From Rhodoferax sp. (GTDB lineage Bacteria; Pseudomonadota; Gammaproteobacteria; Burkholderiales; Burkholderiaceae_C), in contig JANXVI010000076.1 in the NCBI GenBank assembly GCA_025351745.1, positions 1 through 36,064 of the forward strand: a stretch of 36,064 nt of DNA, in the 5' to 3' direction. The notes beneath the pieces are model-generated. The model worked only from the letters and a program-made list of their open reading frames with translations. It was not told the DNA's origin and searched no databases. The translations under genes and the position numbers were made by a program. How positions within the stretch are numbered: position 1 is the stretch's first letter; each line of letters opens with the position of its first letter. Shown here piece after piece: positions 8,295 through 16,722 of this stretch.

Positions 8295-9899
8295 CTAAGA
8301 GGAAAGGGCCAGCACCTGCGCATCCCACGCGATGGGGATGCCGCTGGCGACGAGCAGGTCTTGCAGGGATTGTGTGTGTGCGGGGGCGGCATGCACGTGC
8401 GATGGCGGCACCGAATATTGGAGACAGTAGCTCGCCAACAAGGCCGCGACTTCTCCGACCAGCCATTCCACCGGATGCACCCGCGTACAGGCGTTCACCA
8501 GGTGCGTGACCGAAATATTTTTGCAGGCGGGTATCAGGTTGTCGCAGTCGTGCGGCACCCATGCACCCAACGGCAGCGTGAAGGGCCGGACGTGGGCATT
8601 GAGTCCGTGGCCGCTGACACAGGTGGGATGGATGTCCATGTTGTACCAGGCGACCCCCACCGCGTTGGGCAGGTTCAGCGGCTGCAAAGGGGCACCAGGT
8701 ATGGCAGCGATCATGGATTGGGTCAGTGTGTCCAGCCCGACGATGCGGCGCGATTCACGCACGTACACCTGTTGGGCCAAGCCATCTGCTGTGCCCAGTA
8801 CATCGGTGGCGGGCTGCAGCTCCGGATAGCCGGTGCCGCCACCGGGGCGCGGGGCTTCGGTCTGCAGCCAGTGCAGCCAGCAGTGGCTTAAGCCCGCGGC
8901 CGCGCTGACCACGTCGGACGGTGACAGTGTCCCGTCTAGCAGCGGGTGCAGGCCGTAGTCGTTCTGGGCCCAGTTGACCAAGGAGACCTCGTTGCGCGGG
9001 AATCGCCACATATGGCCTGCAACGATGCGGCGGTAGCGCCAAAGGTCCAGGGCCGGGTCACCGGGGTCGTCGCTGGGCGCGAAAAAAGGTAGATGCACAG
9101 CCTCCAGTCCCTGGCCAGGAATCGCGTTAGAGAACTGCAGGTAGCCGTAGTGGGGCAGCACATGGGACTTCCAAAAGGCATAGCGCGGCGGGGCCGGCCC
9201 CACAGGCGCGGGGTGTGGCAGTCGGCGTACCGCCATGACGAAGGTGACCGGTTGTTGGTCCAGCGGGTCGGCCACCGGGGGTGCAAGGGACTCATCCCAT
9301 TCAGACTGCGCCTCTTTGCCCACACGGTAGGCCAGGCCCGCCAGGTGCACGAGTTCGCCAGTGTCCGTAGCATCCAGAAAATACGCAGCCGCAATCTCAA
9401 AGCGGTCACCCGCAGCGTTTTCGACCGTGGCAGCGGCAATGCGCCGCCCGCTGCGGCGAGCCGCCACCAACGCCGTGCCGCGATGCAGCGTGAGATGCCC
9501 GCTTTGGACATAAGGCGCCAGTTGCGCCACGAACCACTGTGCCGCCCACGCCGGTTCAAAACACAGGCGCGACACCCAGCCGTCGCCGGGGTTGCAGCCT
9601 TCGGTCATGACGCTGTGGTCGACAAAGTCGGCCTGTGACCGGTAGTGTTCGCGCACGGCCTCGCGAAACGCGAGGTAACTGGCGCTGGCACCCCCGCGTT
9701 CAATGCGGGAATGCTCATCGGGCGGCACGCCCTGCGCGGTCATCTGCCCGCCCAGCCAGTCGAAGGCATTGCACAGGTAAACCCGGTGGCCGCGTTGGCA
9801 GGCGGTCCAGGCTGCCAGCGTGCCGCCCAGGCTGGCGCCTATCACCGCGATATCAACGGCAATGTCCACTTCCATGTTCACGGTGCTGCTCTGGCTCAT
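8295..9899 (-). CDS. FAD-dependent oxidoreductase (FAD_oxidored, PF12831 type), substrate unknown
   Basis: A 534-residue flavoprotein without signal peptide, so probably cytoplasmic. The N-terminus has a Rossmann fold for FAD (DIAVIGASLGGTLAAW, then an acidic-side YLCNAFDWLGGQM). A second conserved block is FLDATDTGELVHLAGL. Near the C-terminus are DIHPTCVSGHGLNAH and NLIPACKNISVTHLVN, as in PF12831 proteins. The start overlaps the DUF4127 stop by ATGA. PF12831 members are poorly characterised and often lie in sugar-use clusters. Here the only guide is position: it is tightly coupled to GH38, DUF4127 and a sugar importer, which suggests it oxidises an imported sugar or glycoside. No partner known from 3-keto-glycoside pathways (DUF1080 hydrolase, AP2-type isomerase) was seen in this window, so I do not assign that chemistry. 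Confidence 0.85.
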   Translation of the reverse strand: MSQSSTVNMEVDIAVDIAVIGASLGGTLAAWTACQRGHRVYLCNAFDWLGGQMTAQGVPPDEHSRIERGGASASYLAFREAVREHYRSQADFVDHSVMTEGCNPGDGWVSRLCFEPAWAAQWFVAQLAPYVQSGHLTLHRGTALVAARRSGRRIAAATVENAAGDRFEIAAAYFLDATDTGELVHLAGLAYRVGKEAQSEWDESLAPPVADPLDQQPVTFVMAVRRLPHPAPVGPAPPRYAFWKSHVLPHYGYLQFSNAIPGQGLEAVHLPFFAPSDDPGDPALDLWRYRRIVAGHMWRFPRNEVSLVNWAQNDYGLHPLLDGTLSPSDVVSAAAGLSHCWLHWLQTEAPRPGGGTGYPELQPATDVLGTADGLAQQVYVRESRRIVGLDTLTQSMIAAIPGAPLQPLNLPNAVGVAWYNMDIHPTCVSGHGLNAHVRPFTLPLGAWVPHDCDNLIPACKNISVTHLVNACTRVHPVEWLVGEVAALLASYCLQYSVPPSHVHAAPAHTQSLQDLLVASGIPIAWDAQVLALSS

Positions 9900-11404
9900 A
9901 GGGCTTTCAGTCGCAAGCCGATTTCAAATGTTCGGTCCCAGGGCAGATAACTGTGCGCAATCCGCCAGGGCAGCGTCTGCTGTGCGCACCAGGCATTCAG
10001 CGCTGGCACCACGGTTGCGTCAGCCAACGCTGCCAGCGACTGGGCATTCATGGCGGACTCGTCTGCCACGGTCGCGCGGACGGCGTCGCGCAGGTCCTGG
10101 CGCAGCCAGCTCTGGTAACCCCAGTCTTCGGCCAGGCGCAAGACCACGTTGCGCTGGTTGTCTGCATCGCGGTAGCGACCTCTGGCGAGCACCATTTGGG
10201 CCAGCGCGCCGCCCAGGCTGTTGCTGGCGGTGTTCCAGCCTGCGTAGGCCGCGAGCCGGTGCAGGGCGCCGCTGTGGGCCAGCTCGGCCACCAACACCGG
10301 ATCGCCCCCATTGGCGTAGGCCAGATCCACCACCGCCAGCGGCAGCTCGGCCAGCGCACCGCTCTGCAGCATGGCGACCCAGGCCTGCACATGCGCTGGC
10401 GGCTGCGGTTGTGGCAAAGCCTTGCGCATGGCCCAGTCGCCTTGCTGCGTGCCCTGGGTGTGCACCGCCAGCACCGCATCGGCGTCGGCGATGTCGTCCA
10501 CCAGCACCGCATCCACGGCCTGCACTTGGGAGCGCACGGAGTCCAGCACCGGCCGGTCTTCATACAGCGCGTGCAGTTGACTGATATGGGCGGGGTCGCT
10601 GCAGCTGAGCCACAGCTTCAGCGGGGGGGCTTGGCGCAGCCCGGCTACGGCATGGGCACACAGCGTGTGCAGGACTTCGTCTGCGCCGGGGTAAATCAAA
10701 ACCCGATCAGTCAGCCCACGTAGTTGCAACTGGCACTGCAATTCCCGGCGCTCGGCAATGTTGAAGCCAAACTCGGCGGTGTCGTCCTGCGGCAGGATCA
10801 GCCGGTCAATGACGCCCTCGGCGACGAATTCGAGCAACTTCTGATTGACGGCAAAGTTGCGGGCGCGGGTGACAAGATAGTCTTGCTGCACCGCCATGGG
10901 AATGGCGCTGGACGCGGCTTCAGCACGGGCCTGGTCGGTCATGTCGTCGTGTAGCGTGAACCTGTCGCTGAAATACGACCACTGCCAGATCAGGCTGCCG
11001 TAGTCGCGCCAGTACAGCTTCTCCTCCTCGTTGACGTTGTTGTTCGAGATGCGCATGGTGGCCGCAAACGCAAACAACGGACGCGTCGGCCGTTGTACTT
11101 TAAGCGTGCGCAGCAACTCCAGGCGTTCCAGCAAGTCCGGCAAGCTATCGTCGATGAAACGCGAGGGCACCAGCCCCCCGTACACCAGCATGTCGATGCT
11201 GAGCACCAGCGCGGCGGCCTGCGTGTGGTGTGTGCGCAGCCATTGGGCCAAGGCGTCGCGGTCGGCAGGCTGGCGCAAATGGCCCAGGTCTTGCACTTCG
11301 GGAACCTGCAACGCCCAGTCTGCACTTTGCACGAGCCATTGCACCTGTTCGCGCACGACGGGGCGCCCGTCCACGGGCAGTGCCAGAAGAATGTGAGAAC
11401 TCAT
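9896..11404 (-). CDS. DUF4127 family protein, function unknown
   Basis: A 502-residue cytoplasmic protein of the DUF4127 family (PF13552). Recognised by the N-terminal ALPVDGRPV, LSIDMLVYGGLVPSR (about residue 65-80), ILPQDDTAEFG, a YPGADEV block, YANGGDP, and the late YAGWNTASNSLGGALAQ. No activity is established for the family as far as I know. The many conserved acidic and asparagine residues, and the cluster of sugar enzymes around it, suggest a carbohydrate-active enzyme, but that is inference only. It starts by ATGA overlap with the GH38 gene and ends by ATGA overlap with the FAD oxidoreductase gene, so the three proteins are made in step, as expected for enzymes acting in sequence or as a complex. 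Confidence 0.85.
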   Translation of the reverse strand: MSSHILLALPVDGRPVVREQVQWLVQSADWALQVPEVQDLGHLRQPADRDALAQWLRTHHTQAAALVLSIDMLVYGGLVPSRFIDDSLPDLLERLELLRTLKVQRPTRPLFAFAATMRISNNNVNEEEKLYWRDYGSLIWQWSYFSDRFTLHDDMTDQARAEAASSAIPMAVQQDYLVTRARNFAVNQKLLEFVAEGVIDRLILPQDDTAEFGFNIAERRELQCQLQLRGLTDRVLIYPGADEVLHTLCAHAVAGLRQAPPLKLWLSCSDPAHISQLHALYEDRPVLDSVRSQVQAVDAVLVDDIADADAVLAVHTQGTQQGDWAMRKALPQPQPPAHVQAWVAMLQSGALAELPLAVVDLAYANGGDPVLVAELAHSGALHRLAAYAGWNTASNSLGGALAQMVLARGRYRDADNQRNVVLRLAEDWGYQSWLRQDLRDAVRATVADESAMNAQSLAALADATVVPALNAWCAQQTLPWRIAHSYLPWDRTFEIGLRLKAL

Positions 11405-14049
11405 GGATTCAATGGCGGTGCATACGCCTGGGTTTTACGGAAAGTGGCAATGCCAAAGGGCGGCACCGCAAGCGCGGCGTGCGGCTGGGCCCGGGCCTGC
11501 AGGCCCGCCCCTTCCACGCTGAACCAGCCGTCTTCCCGCATCGCCAGCGCTTGGGGCTGGGCGGAAGGGTTCCACACCCGCAATTCAATGCCGTTCGCGG
11601 TACGCCGCAGGCCGCTGACTTGCAGCGCGGTGTTGTTCATTTGCAGTGGTGCATGCCAGCGATGGGTGTGCCCCCGCAGCAGCAGCGCGGGTCGGCGCAG
11701 GCGCGCCGCGTGGTCCAAGGTTGTTTGGGTGCGCTCCGCGCTGGGCGCGCAGCTGTCCAGCCCGAAGGCAAAGCTGAAAACCTGTTCGCGCAGACATTGC
11801 GCCTCAGGGGTTGGCATGTCCGGGCCTGCACCGACGCCGCGGGTAACCAGATCCCGCCGTGACATCCATCCCACGGAGCGCACCAGTGTCATGGCGAGGG
11901 CGTGGCTGTCTTGCCAGGGCACTATCTCAAACTCCTGCATCGCCCGATGCACCACATTCCACTCGCCCGCACACACCGCGCTGTAGCTGGGGTTCACCGC
12001 CACCGGCATTTCCACGCGGCTGGGCGCCTGCGGGTAGTGGGCCAACACCACCGGTCGCTGCACCCAGGCGAACGCACTGTCGGCACCGGTTTCTGTCACA
12101 GGCGCCTGCAGGGGAAACACCAGGCGCGTGCGCTGGTCCTGTGCGCGGTTGTTCCAGTGCAGGGTGGCTTGCACCATAGCGGCCTCGTCCAGCAGTCGCA
12201 GTGTCAGCAGGCCCTCGCATAGCACGTCGTCGGCGCTGGGGCCGCTGCGCTGTGCATTCAGCCCGGCGGGCAGTGCGGCCTGGACCCGCAGGCGAAGGGT
12301 CTGGCACGGGCCGCTGACATCCCTGTCAATGACGTCAAACCAGGAGTGGATGCGCCGCGCTACATCCGGTAGCGGACTGTAGTTGTAGCTGTCCCCGGCA
12401 TCCAACTCACTTACCAGCGCCAAGGCATGGCGCAGCTCGCTACCCGGTTGAGAGATTTCAAGCCGACCGTCCACGCAGGTGATGTGCAGGTGTGCGTTGG
12501 CTAGCTGGTGCGCGGTGCTGCGTGCGGCGCCGATGCTTGCCGGCGCATTTGTACTTGCACTTGCGCCCGCAATTTCACTGCCCTGCACCCGCAACGCGCG
12601 GCTCTCCAGACCTTGCAGGTCACACTGGATGGCTAGAGTGTAGCGGTGCCCGTCCACCGGGTCGGGGAACTCGTCCAGTGGCGAGTGGAATTCACGGTGC
12701 GCCACCACCCCCAATACCTGGCTGGGCAAGCCTTCGCCGGCCGGGCCCGTGACCGCCAGGTGCGGTTGCATAGCGCCCTTGAGGAATACCTCGACCGTAT
12801 GCCATCCAGCGCGCGCAGATACCGAAGGGTTGAACAGCGTGCAGGCGCTGTCGTCGGCAAACGGGCTTGGGCCAGCGGACGGTTCTGCAGCCAGCGTATG
12901 CGGCGGCATGGTTTCCGCACACAGGCCGGCGTCGGTCAATGCCATGGCGCGCAAGGCGTCCAGGCGCTGCGCCAGTTGCTCAAAGCGGGTTTCCATCTCG
13001 GCATGCACCGCGTCTACGCTGCAGCCGCAAATCGAGTCGTGCGCCTGCTGCTGGATCAGCAGGCGCCAGGTAGCGTCGAGGTAGCGCTGAGGCAGGGGCA
13101 CCTGCAGCATGGCAAACAAGGGCTCAATCTCACCCAGCAAGCGATCTTCTGCTTGTTGGTGCAGTTGCTTCAGGTAGTTGCGGGTCGACAGCACATCGGG
13201 CAGGACAAAGGCCTGTGCGTTTTGGCGCAGTTCTCCAGTCACTTGCGGGCGCTTGCCCTCTGTGGCCTGCAGCGTGCGCTGCACCACCTCGGGCAGGCTG
13301 CTTTGTACCAGGTGGTAGTGCGGGTAGTGCGCCGCGCCGGGTTGTGGTCCTGCGTTGAAGTCCGTAATTTGCTGCGCCAGCGCGTTGCTGCTAAGCAAGT
13401 GGTCGCCACCCTGTGTCAGCAGCAGATGCTGCGACAAGGCGCGTGGTGCAATCCGGTCCAGGTAGGTGTGCAAGGCGCCGCGCCAGTCGGGCACATTGAA
13501 CGGATGCTGGTAGTAGCCTTGGGTGAGAAACAGCGTGCCGATGCAGGACCCATCCGGCGCCACCCAATCGAACTCGCTGTGTGGCGTGTCCACGCCGCGC
13601 CACAGTACCGCCGAGTGCAACCCGAAGTGGCGCAGGATCTGCGGCATCTGGGCGGTATGACCAAAGGTGTCTGGCAGGTAGCCCACGTGCTGCAGGCCGC
13701 CGTGCGAAGTGGCGTCCGCCATGCCGATTTCCAAGTTGCGCCACAGCGACTCACCGCTGCAAAGAAACTCATCGGACATCACGTACCACGGCCCCAGACC
13801 GATCCGGCCCTGCCGGGCCAGCGCTTGCACGCGCTGGGCCCACTCGGGCTCAGCATGGGCCAGGAAGTCCTCCATGGCGGCGGTTTGCCCATCAAAGAGA
13901 AAGTGCTGCAAAGCACCTGACTCCAGCTGCGGCACGACGCGTTGCATGACGCGCAACAGGCGCGCTACAAACTGCTGGTGGGGAAAGTACCACTCGCGGT
14001 CCCAGTGGGTCTGCACCACCACAGCCACTTGAAACGTCGGCATGTTCAT
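11401..14049 (-). CDS. Alpha-mannosidase, glycoside hydrolase family 38
   Basis: An 882-residue GH38 enzyme that removes alpha-linked mannose, or a mannosyl group, with retention. Domain order: GH38 catalytic barrel with the metal motif QTHWDREWY (residues ~13-21), RIGLGPWYVMSDEF, and the nucleophile motif GYLPDTFGHTAQMP (Asp ~130); then the three-helix domain with HDSICGCSVD (another metal ligand His); then beta domains to the end. Length is close to E. coli MngB. There is no signal peptide, so it acts on imported sugar. Two starts are near: ATG 14049 overlaps the permease stop by ATGA, and ATG 14043 has GAAGGG six bases before it. A longer reading into the permease is ignored. This gene is the strongest hint that the substrate contains mannose. 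Exact linkage is unknown. Confidence 0.93.
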   Translation of the reverse strand: MNMPTFQVAVVVQTHWDREWYFPHQQFVARLLRVMQRVVPQLESGALQHFLFDGQTAAMEDFLAHAEPEWAQRVQALARQGRIGLGPWYVMSDEFLCSGESLWRNLEIGMADATSHGGLQHVGYLPDTFGHTAQMPQILRHFGLHSAVLWRGVDTPHSEFDWVAPDGSCIGTLFLTQGYYQHPFNVPDWRGALHTYLDRIAPRALSQHLLLTQGGDHLLSSNALAQQITDFNAGPQPGAAHYPHYHLVQSSLPEVVQRTLQATEGKRPQVTGELRQNAQAFVLPDVLSTRNYLKQLHQQAEDRLLGEIEPLFAMLQVPLPQRYLDATWRLLIQQQAHDSICGCSVDAVHAEMETRFEQLAQRLDALRAMALTDAGLCAETMPPHTLAAEPSAGPSPFADDSACTLFNPSVSARAGWHTVEVFLKGAMQPHLAVTGPAGEGLPSQVLGVVAHREFHSPLDEFPDPVDGHRYTLAIQCDLQGLESRALRVQGSEIAGASASTNAPASIGAARSTAHQLANAHLHITCVDGRLEISQPGSELRHALALVSELDAGDSYNYSPLPDVARRIHSWFDVIDRDVSGPCQTLRLRVQAALPAGLNAQRSGPSADDVLCEGLLTLRLLDEAAMVQATLHWNNRAQDQRTRLVFPLQAPVTETGADSAFAWVQRPVVLAHYPQAPSRVEMPVAVNPSYSAVCAGEWNVVHRAMQEFEIVPWQDSHALAMTLVRSVGWMSRRDLVTRGVGAGPDMPTPEAQCLREQVFSFAFGLDSCAPSAERTQTTLDHAARLRRPALLLRGHTHRWHAPLQMNNTALQVSGLRRTANGIELRVWNPSAQPQALAMREDGWFSVEGAGLQARAQPHAALAVPPFGIATFRKTQAYAPPLNP

Positions 14050-14876
14050 CCCTTCACCGCGCCCTTGAGCGCCCCCTCGATAAAGTAACGCTGGCTCAGG
14101 CCGAACACCACCAACACCGGCACCAGCGAAAACACGGCTCCCGCGGCCACCAGCCGCCAATCCAGCGAGAACGTGCTGGACAGGCGGTTGACACCCAGCG
14201 GAAGCGTAAAGCGCGATGGGTCGTCCACAATTAGCAGCGGCCACAAAAAGTCGCCCCACACGGCGATGAAACTGAAAACCGCCAGCGTGGCCAGCGTTGG
14301 CCGCACCAGCGGCATGGCCACATGCCACCAGATCTGAAAGCTCCCTACGCCCTCCATGACGGCGGCATCTTCCAGGCTGCGGGGGATACTCTCAAAGGCC
14401 TGCTTCATCAGAAAAATGCCAAACGCGGTACACGCATGCGGCAACACCAGCCCGACAAAACTGTTGCGCAGGCCCAGCGACACCGCCAGCTGGTAAACCG
14501 GAATCATCAGCAGCTGAAATGGCACCATCATAGAGGCCAGCAGCGCGCCAAAAATGATGGCTTTTCCACGAAAGTCCAGGCGTGCCAGGGCGTAGCCCGC
14601 CATCGAGGAAAAGAGCAGATTCAAACCCACCGCCAGGCACGCCACCAGCAGGCTGTTGCGCAGGTACAGCATGAAGGGCTGGCTTTGCAGCACGCGCTCA
14701 AAATTGCCCAGCGTAGGCGCTTGGGGCAGCAGGCTGGGTGGATAGGCAAAAATGTTTTCGGCCGGGCCTTTGAGGGAGGTCGAGAGCAGCCAGAGAAAAG
14801 GCCCCACGGTGCACAGCGCCCACAGGCACAGGGCCATGTAGCGTGGCAACAGCCGCAACCCAGAAGAAGATGTCAT
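14046..14876 (-). CDS. Sugar ABC transporter permease (MalG/UgpE type)
   Basis: A 276-residue inner membrane permease of the CUT1 family, the second of the pair. The N-terminal helix LCLWALCTVGPFLWLLSTSLKG is typical of MalG-like subunits. The EAA loop reads ESIPRSLEDAAVMEGVGSFQIWWHVAMPLVRP, the site that docks the ATPase. Five or six hydrophobic segments are visible. ATG at 14876 is chosen; GTG at 14882 is an alternative. No clear Shine-Dalgarno is seen, and the region just upstream is the 8-bp triple repeat. The stop overlaps the GH38 start. Confidence 0.94.
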   Translation of the reverse strand: MTSSSGLRLLPRYMALCLWALCTVGPFLWLLSTSLKGPAENIFAYPPSLLPQAPTLGNFERVLQSQPFMLYLRNSLLVACLAVGLNLLFSSMAGYALARLDFRGKAIIFGALLASMMVPFQLLMIPVYQLAVSLGLRNSFVGLVLPHACTAFGIFLMKQAFESIPRSLEDAAVMEGVGSFQIWWHVAMPLVRPTLATLAVFSFIAVWGDFLWPLLIVDDPSRFTLPLGVNRLSSTFSLDWRLVAAGAVFSLVPVLVVFGLSQRYFIEGALKGAVKG

Positions 14877-14881
14877 GCGCA

Positions 14882-14905
14882 CAGGCTTTCAGGCTTTCAG
14901 GCTTT
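14882..14905. repeat. triple 8-bp tandem repeat (CAGGCTTT)3 at a gene junction
   Basis: Three exact copies of CAGGCTTT span the end of the first permease gene and the short gap before the second. On the minus strand the unit reads AAAGCCTG, and each junction recreates TGA. Loss or gain of a unit would therefore leave the first permease's C-terminus almost unchanged but alter the spacing to the second. Confidence 0.9.
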
Positions 14906-15766
14906 GCGGCGCAGTAGCCGCAGGTTGATCAGTGAAAGCACCAGCGTGATAGCGAACAGCACCATGCCCGCTGCAGAGGCCAGGCCCATCTCGAACTCGT
15001 TGAATGCCGTCTCGTAAATGAAATAGACCAGGGTCTTGCTGGCGTCCATGGGCCCGCCCTGGGTCATCACGTAAATTTCCTCAAACACCTTCATGGCGGC
15101 GATGGAGGACATCACGGCCACCACCGCCATCGATGGGCGCAGCAGTGGCAGGGTGATGTGCACAAACTGCTGCACGGGGGTGACGCCCTCCACGTCAGCC
15201 ACTTCGTACAGGTGCCGTGGGATCGATTGCAGGCCCGCGAGGTAAATCACCATGTAATAGCCAATGCCGCTCCAGACCGTAACGGCCATGACGGCAAACA
15301 GCGCGTTGGCCGGATCGGTCAGAAAAGCCACCGGGTTGGACACCAGGCCGCTTTGCAGCAGCAGGTAGTTGAGTAGGCCCTTTTCCTCGTACACCCACTT
15401 CCAGATCAGACTGGAGATTACCAGCGAGGTCACCACCGGAAGGTAAAACAGGGCGCGAAAGAGACGCACGCCGGGGATGGCGCGGTTGACCAGCACGGCG
15501 ATGACGATGGGCACCAGCACCAGTACGGGCACGACCACCACCAGGTACAGCATGCTGTTGCGCAAGGCTAGCCAGAAGAAAGGGTCGGCAGCCAGCCGCC
15601 GGTAGTTGTCTGCGCCCACCCATTGAGAGGGTGTGATCATGTTGAAGTTGGTGAACGACAGCCACAGTGCCTGCAGGGCCGGATAGATCACCAGCCCACC
15701 TACCAGGCTGCAAGCTGGCAGCAGGAACAACAGGGGAACCAGCGGGTGGTGGCGTTTGGGGCCCAT
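14897..15766 (-). CDS. Sugar ABC transporter permease (MalF/UgpA type)
   Basis: A 289-residue inner membrane permease, first of the CUT1 pair. It starts MGPKRHHPLVPLLFLLPACSL, then a first hydrophobic helix, FTNFNM and WVGADNY as usual for UgpA-like subunits. The EAA loop is LQSIPRHLYEVADVEGVTPVQQFVHITLPLLRP, and a FEEIYVMTQGGP block near the end is also typical. ATG at 15766 overlaps the ROK kinase stop in TAATG, which fixes the start; a longer frame to 15829 lies inside the kinase gene. It works with the neighbouring permease, the binding protein and the ATPase encoded downstream in the operon. Confidence 0.94.
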   Translation of the reverse strand: MGPKRHHPLVPLLFLLPACSLVGGLVIYPALQALWLSFTNFNMITPSQWVGADNYRRLAADPFFWLALRNSMLYLVVVVPVLVLVPIVIAVLVNRAIPGVRLFRALFYLPVVTSLVISSLIWKWVYEEKGLLNYLLLQSGLVSNPVAFLTDPANALFAVMAVTVWSGIGYYMVIYLAGLQSIPRHLYEVADVEGVTPVQQFVHITLPLLRPSMAVVAVMSSIAAMKVFEEIYVMTQGGPMDASKTLVYFIYETAFNEFEMGLASAAGMVLFAITLVLSLINLRLLRRKA

Positions 15767-16722
15767 TACGCACCCCGCTTTCGCACCGGCACGCCTGCGT
15801 GGGCAAAAACCTGCCGGGCGGCGCCGCATGCGCCGGCCAAGGTGCCCAGCTGCGCAAACGCCATGGCCTGGGTCAGGCCCATCTCCTGAAGAGTCTGCTG
15901 CACCCGGGCATGCCAGTGTTGGCGTGCGTCCATCATTCCGCCGCCCAGCAGCACCACCTCAGGGTTGTAGGCCCAGTGCAGATTAGCGACCACATGGGCC
16001 AACTGGCGGCTCCACTCGGACAGCGCCTGCTGAACGCGCGAGGTGTCGCCCTGTGCCAGCACATCACGCGCACCAGCTCCGGCGGGCAGCGCGCCGCCCA
16101 ATGCCGTGTAGAGATAGGCCAGGCCGGTGCCGGACACCAGGGTTTCGGTGGGCAGCCACTGCCCCTGCCATTGGAGCTGCATGCGCCCGAAGTGCCCGGC
16201 CAGCCCCTGGGCACCCGTGCACAGTGCCCCATTAGTGAGTAGCGCGCCACCCAGACCGGTGCCGATGGCAAGCATCACCGCGTGCTGAACCGGTGTTGTG
16301 TGCTGGCCGTCATCTGCCGGTGCCAATGCGCCCCAGGCCAGCTCCCCCATCAGCGCGGCGTGCACGTCATTGAGGGCTTGCACGGGCAGGTCGAAGTCGG
16401 CGAACGTCGCGCGAAAATCAGTGCCCTTCCAGCCCGGCAGGGCGTCGGTGGCGTCCAGCACCCGTGCGGTGTTGCGGTCAATGACGCCAGCAGCCGAGAT
16501 GCCCAGACCCAGCCAGCGCGTACCGGCCTCCAGCGCCAGCACGGTGGTGTGCAGTGCGGCACGCGTCGCATTGAGCACCGCGGATGCGCCGTGTGCGGCA
16601 GGCGTGTCCACGCGGGTGTGTGCCAGCACGCGACCGCTAGCGTCCACGGCCGCTGCCAGAATTTTGGTGCCGCCGATATCGACCGCCAGCGCCAGCCCTT
16701 CCGAAGAAGTGCTCAAACTCAT
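15766..16722 (-). CDS. ROK family sugar kinase
   Basis: A 318-residue cytoplasmic kinase of the ROK family. Motifs: phosphate-binding ALAVDIGGTKI at the N-terminus, catalytic region ALNDVHAALMGE (Asp about residue 115), LAIGTGLGGAL for nucleotide binding, and VVLLGGGM in the second half. The usual ROK zinc motif (CGCG..GC.E) is absent; the matching place reads GHFGRMQLQWQGQWLPTE with no cysteines. Start is ATG 16722, which overlaps the binding-protein stop (ATGA); a GTG at 16731 is possible. Likely substrates given the neighbours are N-acetylmannosamine (making ManNAc-6-P for NanE), GlcNAc or mannose/glucose. Sequence alone does not decide. Confidence 0.9.
   Translation of the reverse strand: MSLSTSSEGLALAVDIGGTKILAAAVDASGRVLAHTRVDTPAAHGASAVLNATRAALHTTVLALEAGTRWLGLGISAAGVIDRNTARVLDATDALPGWKGTDFRATFADFDLPVQALNDVHAALMGELAWGALAPADDGQHTTPVQHAVMLAIGTGLGGALLTNGALCTGAQGLAGHFGRMQLQWQGQWLPTETLVSGTGLAYLYTALGGALPAGAGARDVLAQGDTSRVQQALSEWSRQLAHVVANLHWAYNPEVVLLGGGMMDARQHWHARVQQTLQEMGLTQAMAFAQLGTLAGACGAARQVFAHAGVPVRKRGA

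Noticed and set aside
7036-8298. 420-codon plus-strand frame opposite the ABC ATPase and epimerase genes
   Set aside because: The minus-strand ATPase motifs are complete; this frame is rich in His, Gln and Gly and matches nothing.
12646-13920. 424-codon plus-strand frame opposite the GH38 gene
   Set aside because: It is a shadow of the mannosidase, whose catalytic motifs cover the same bases.
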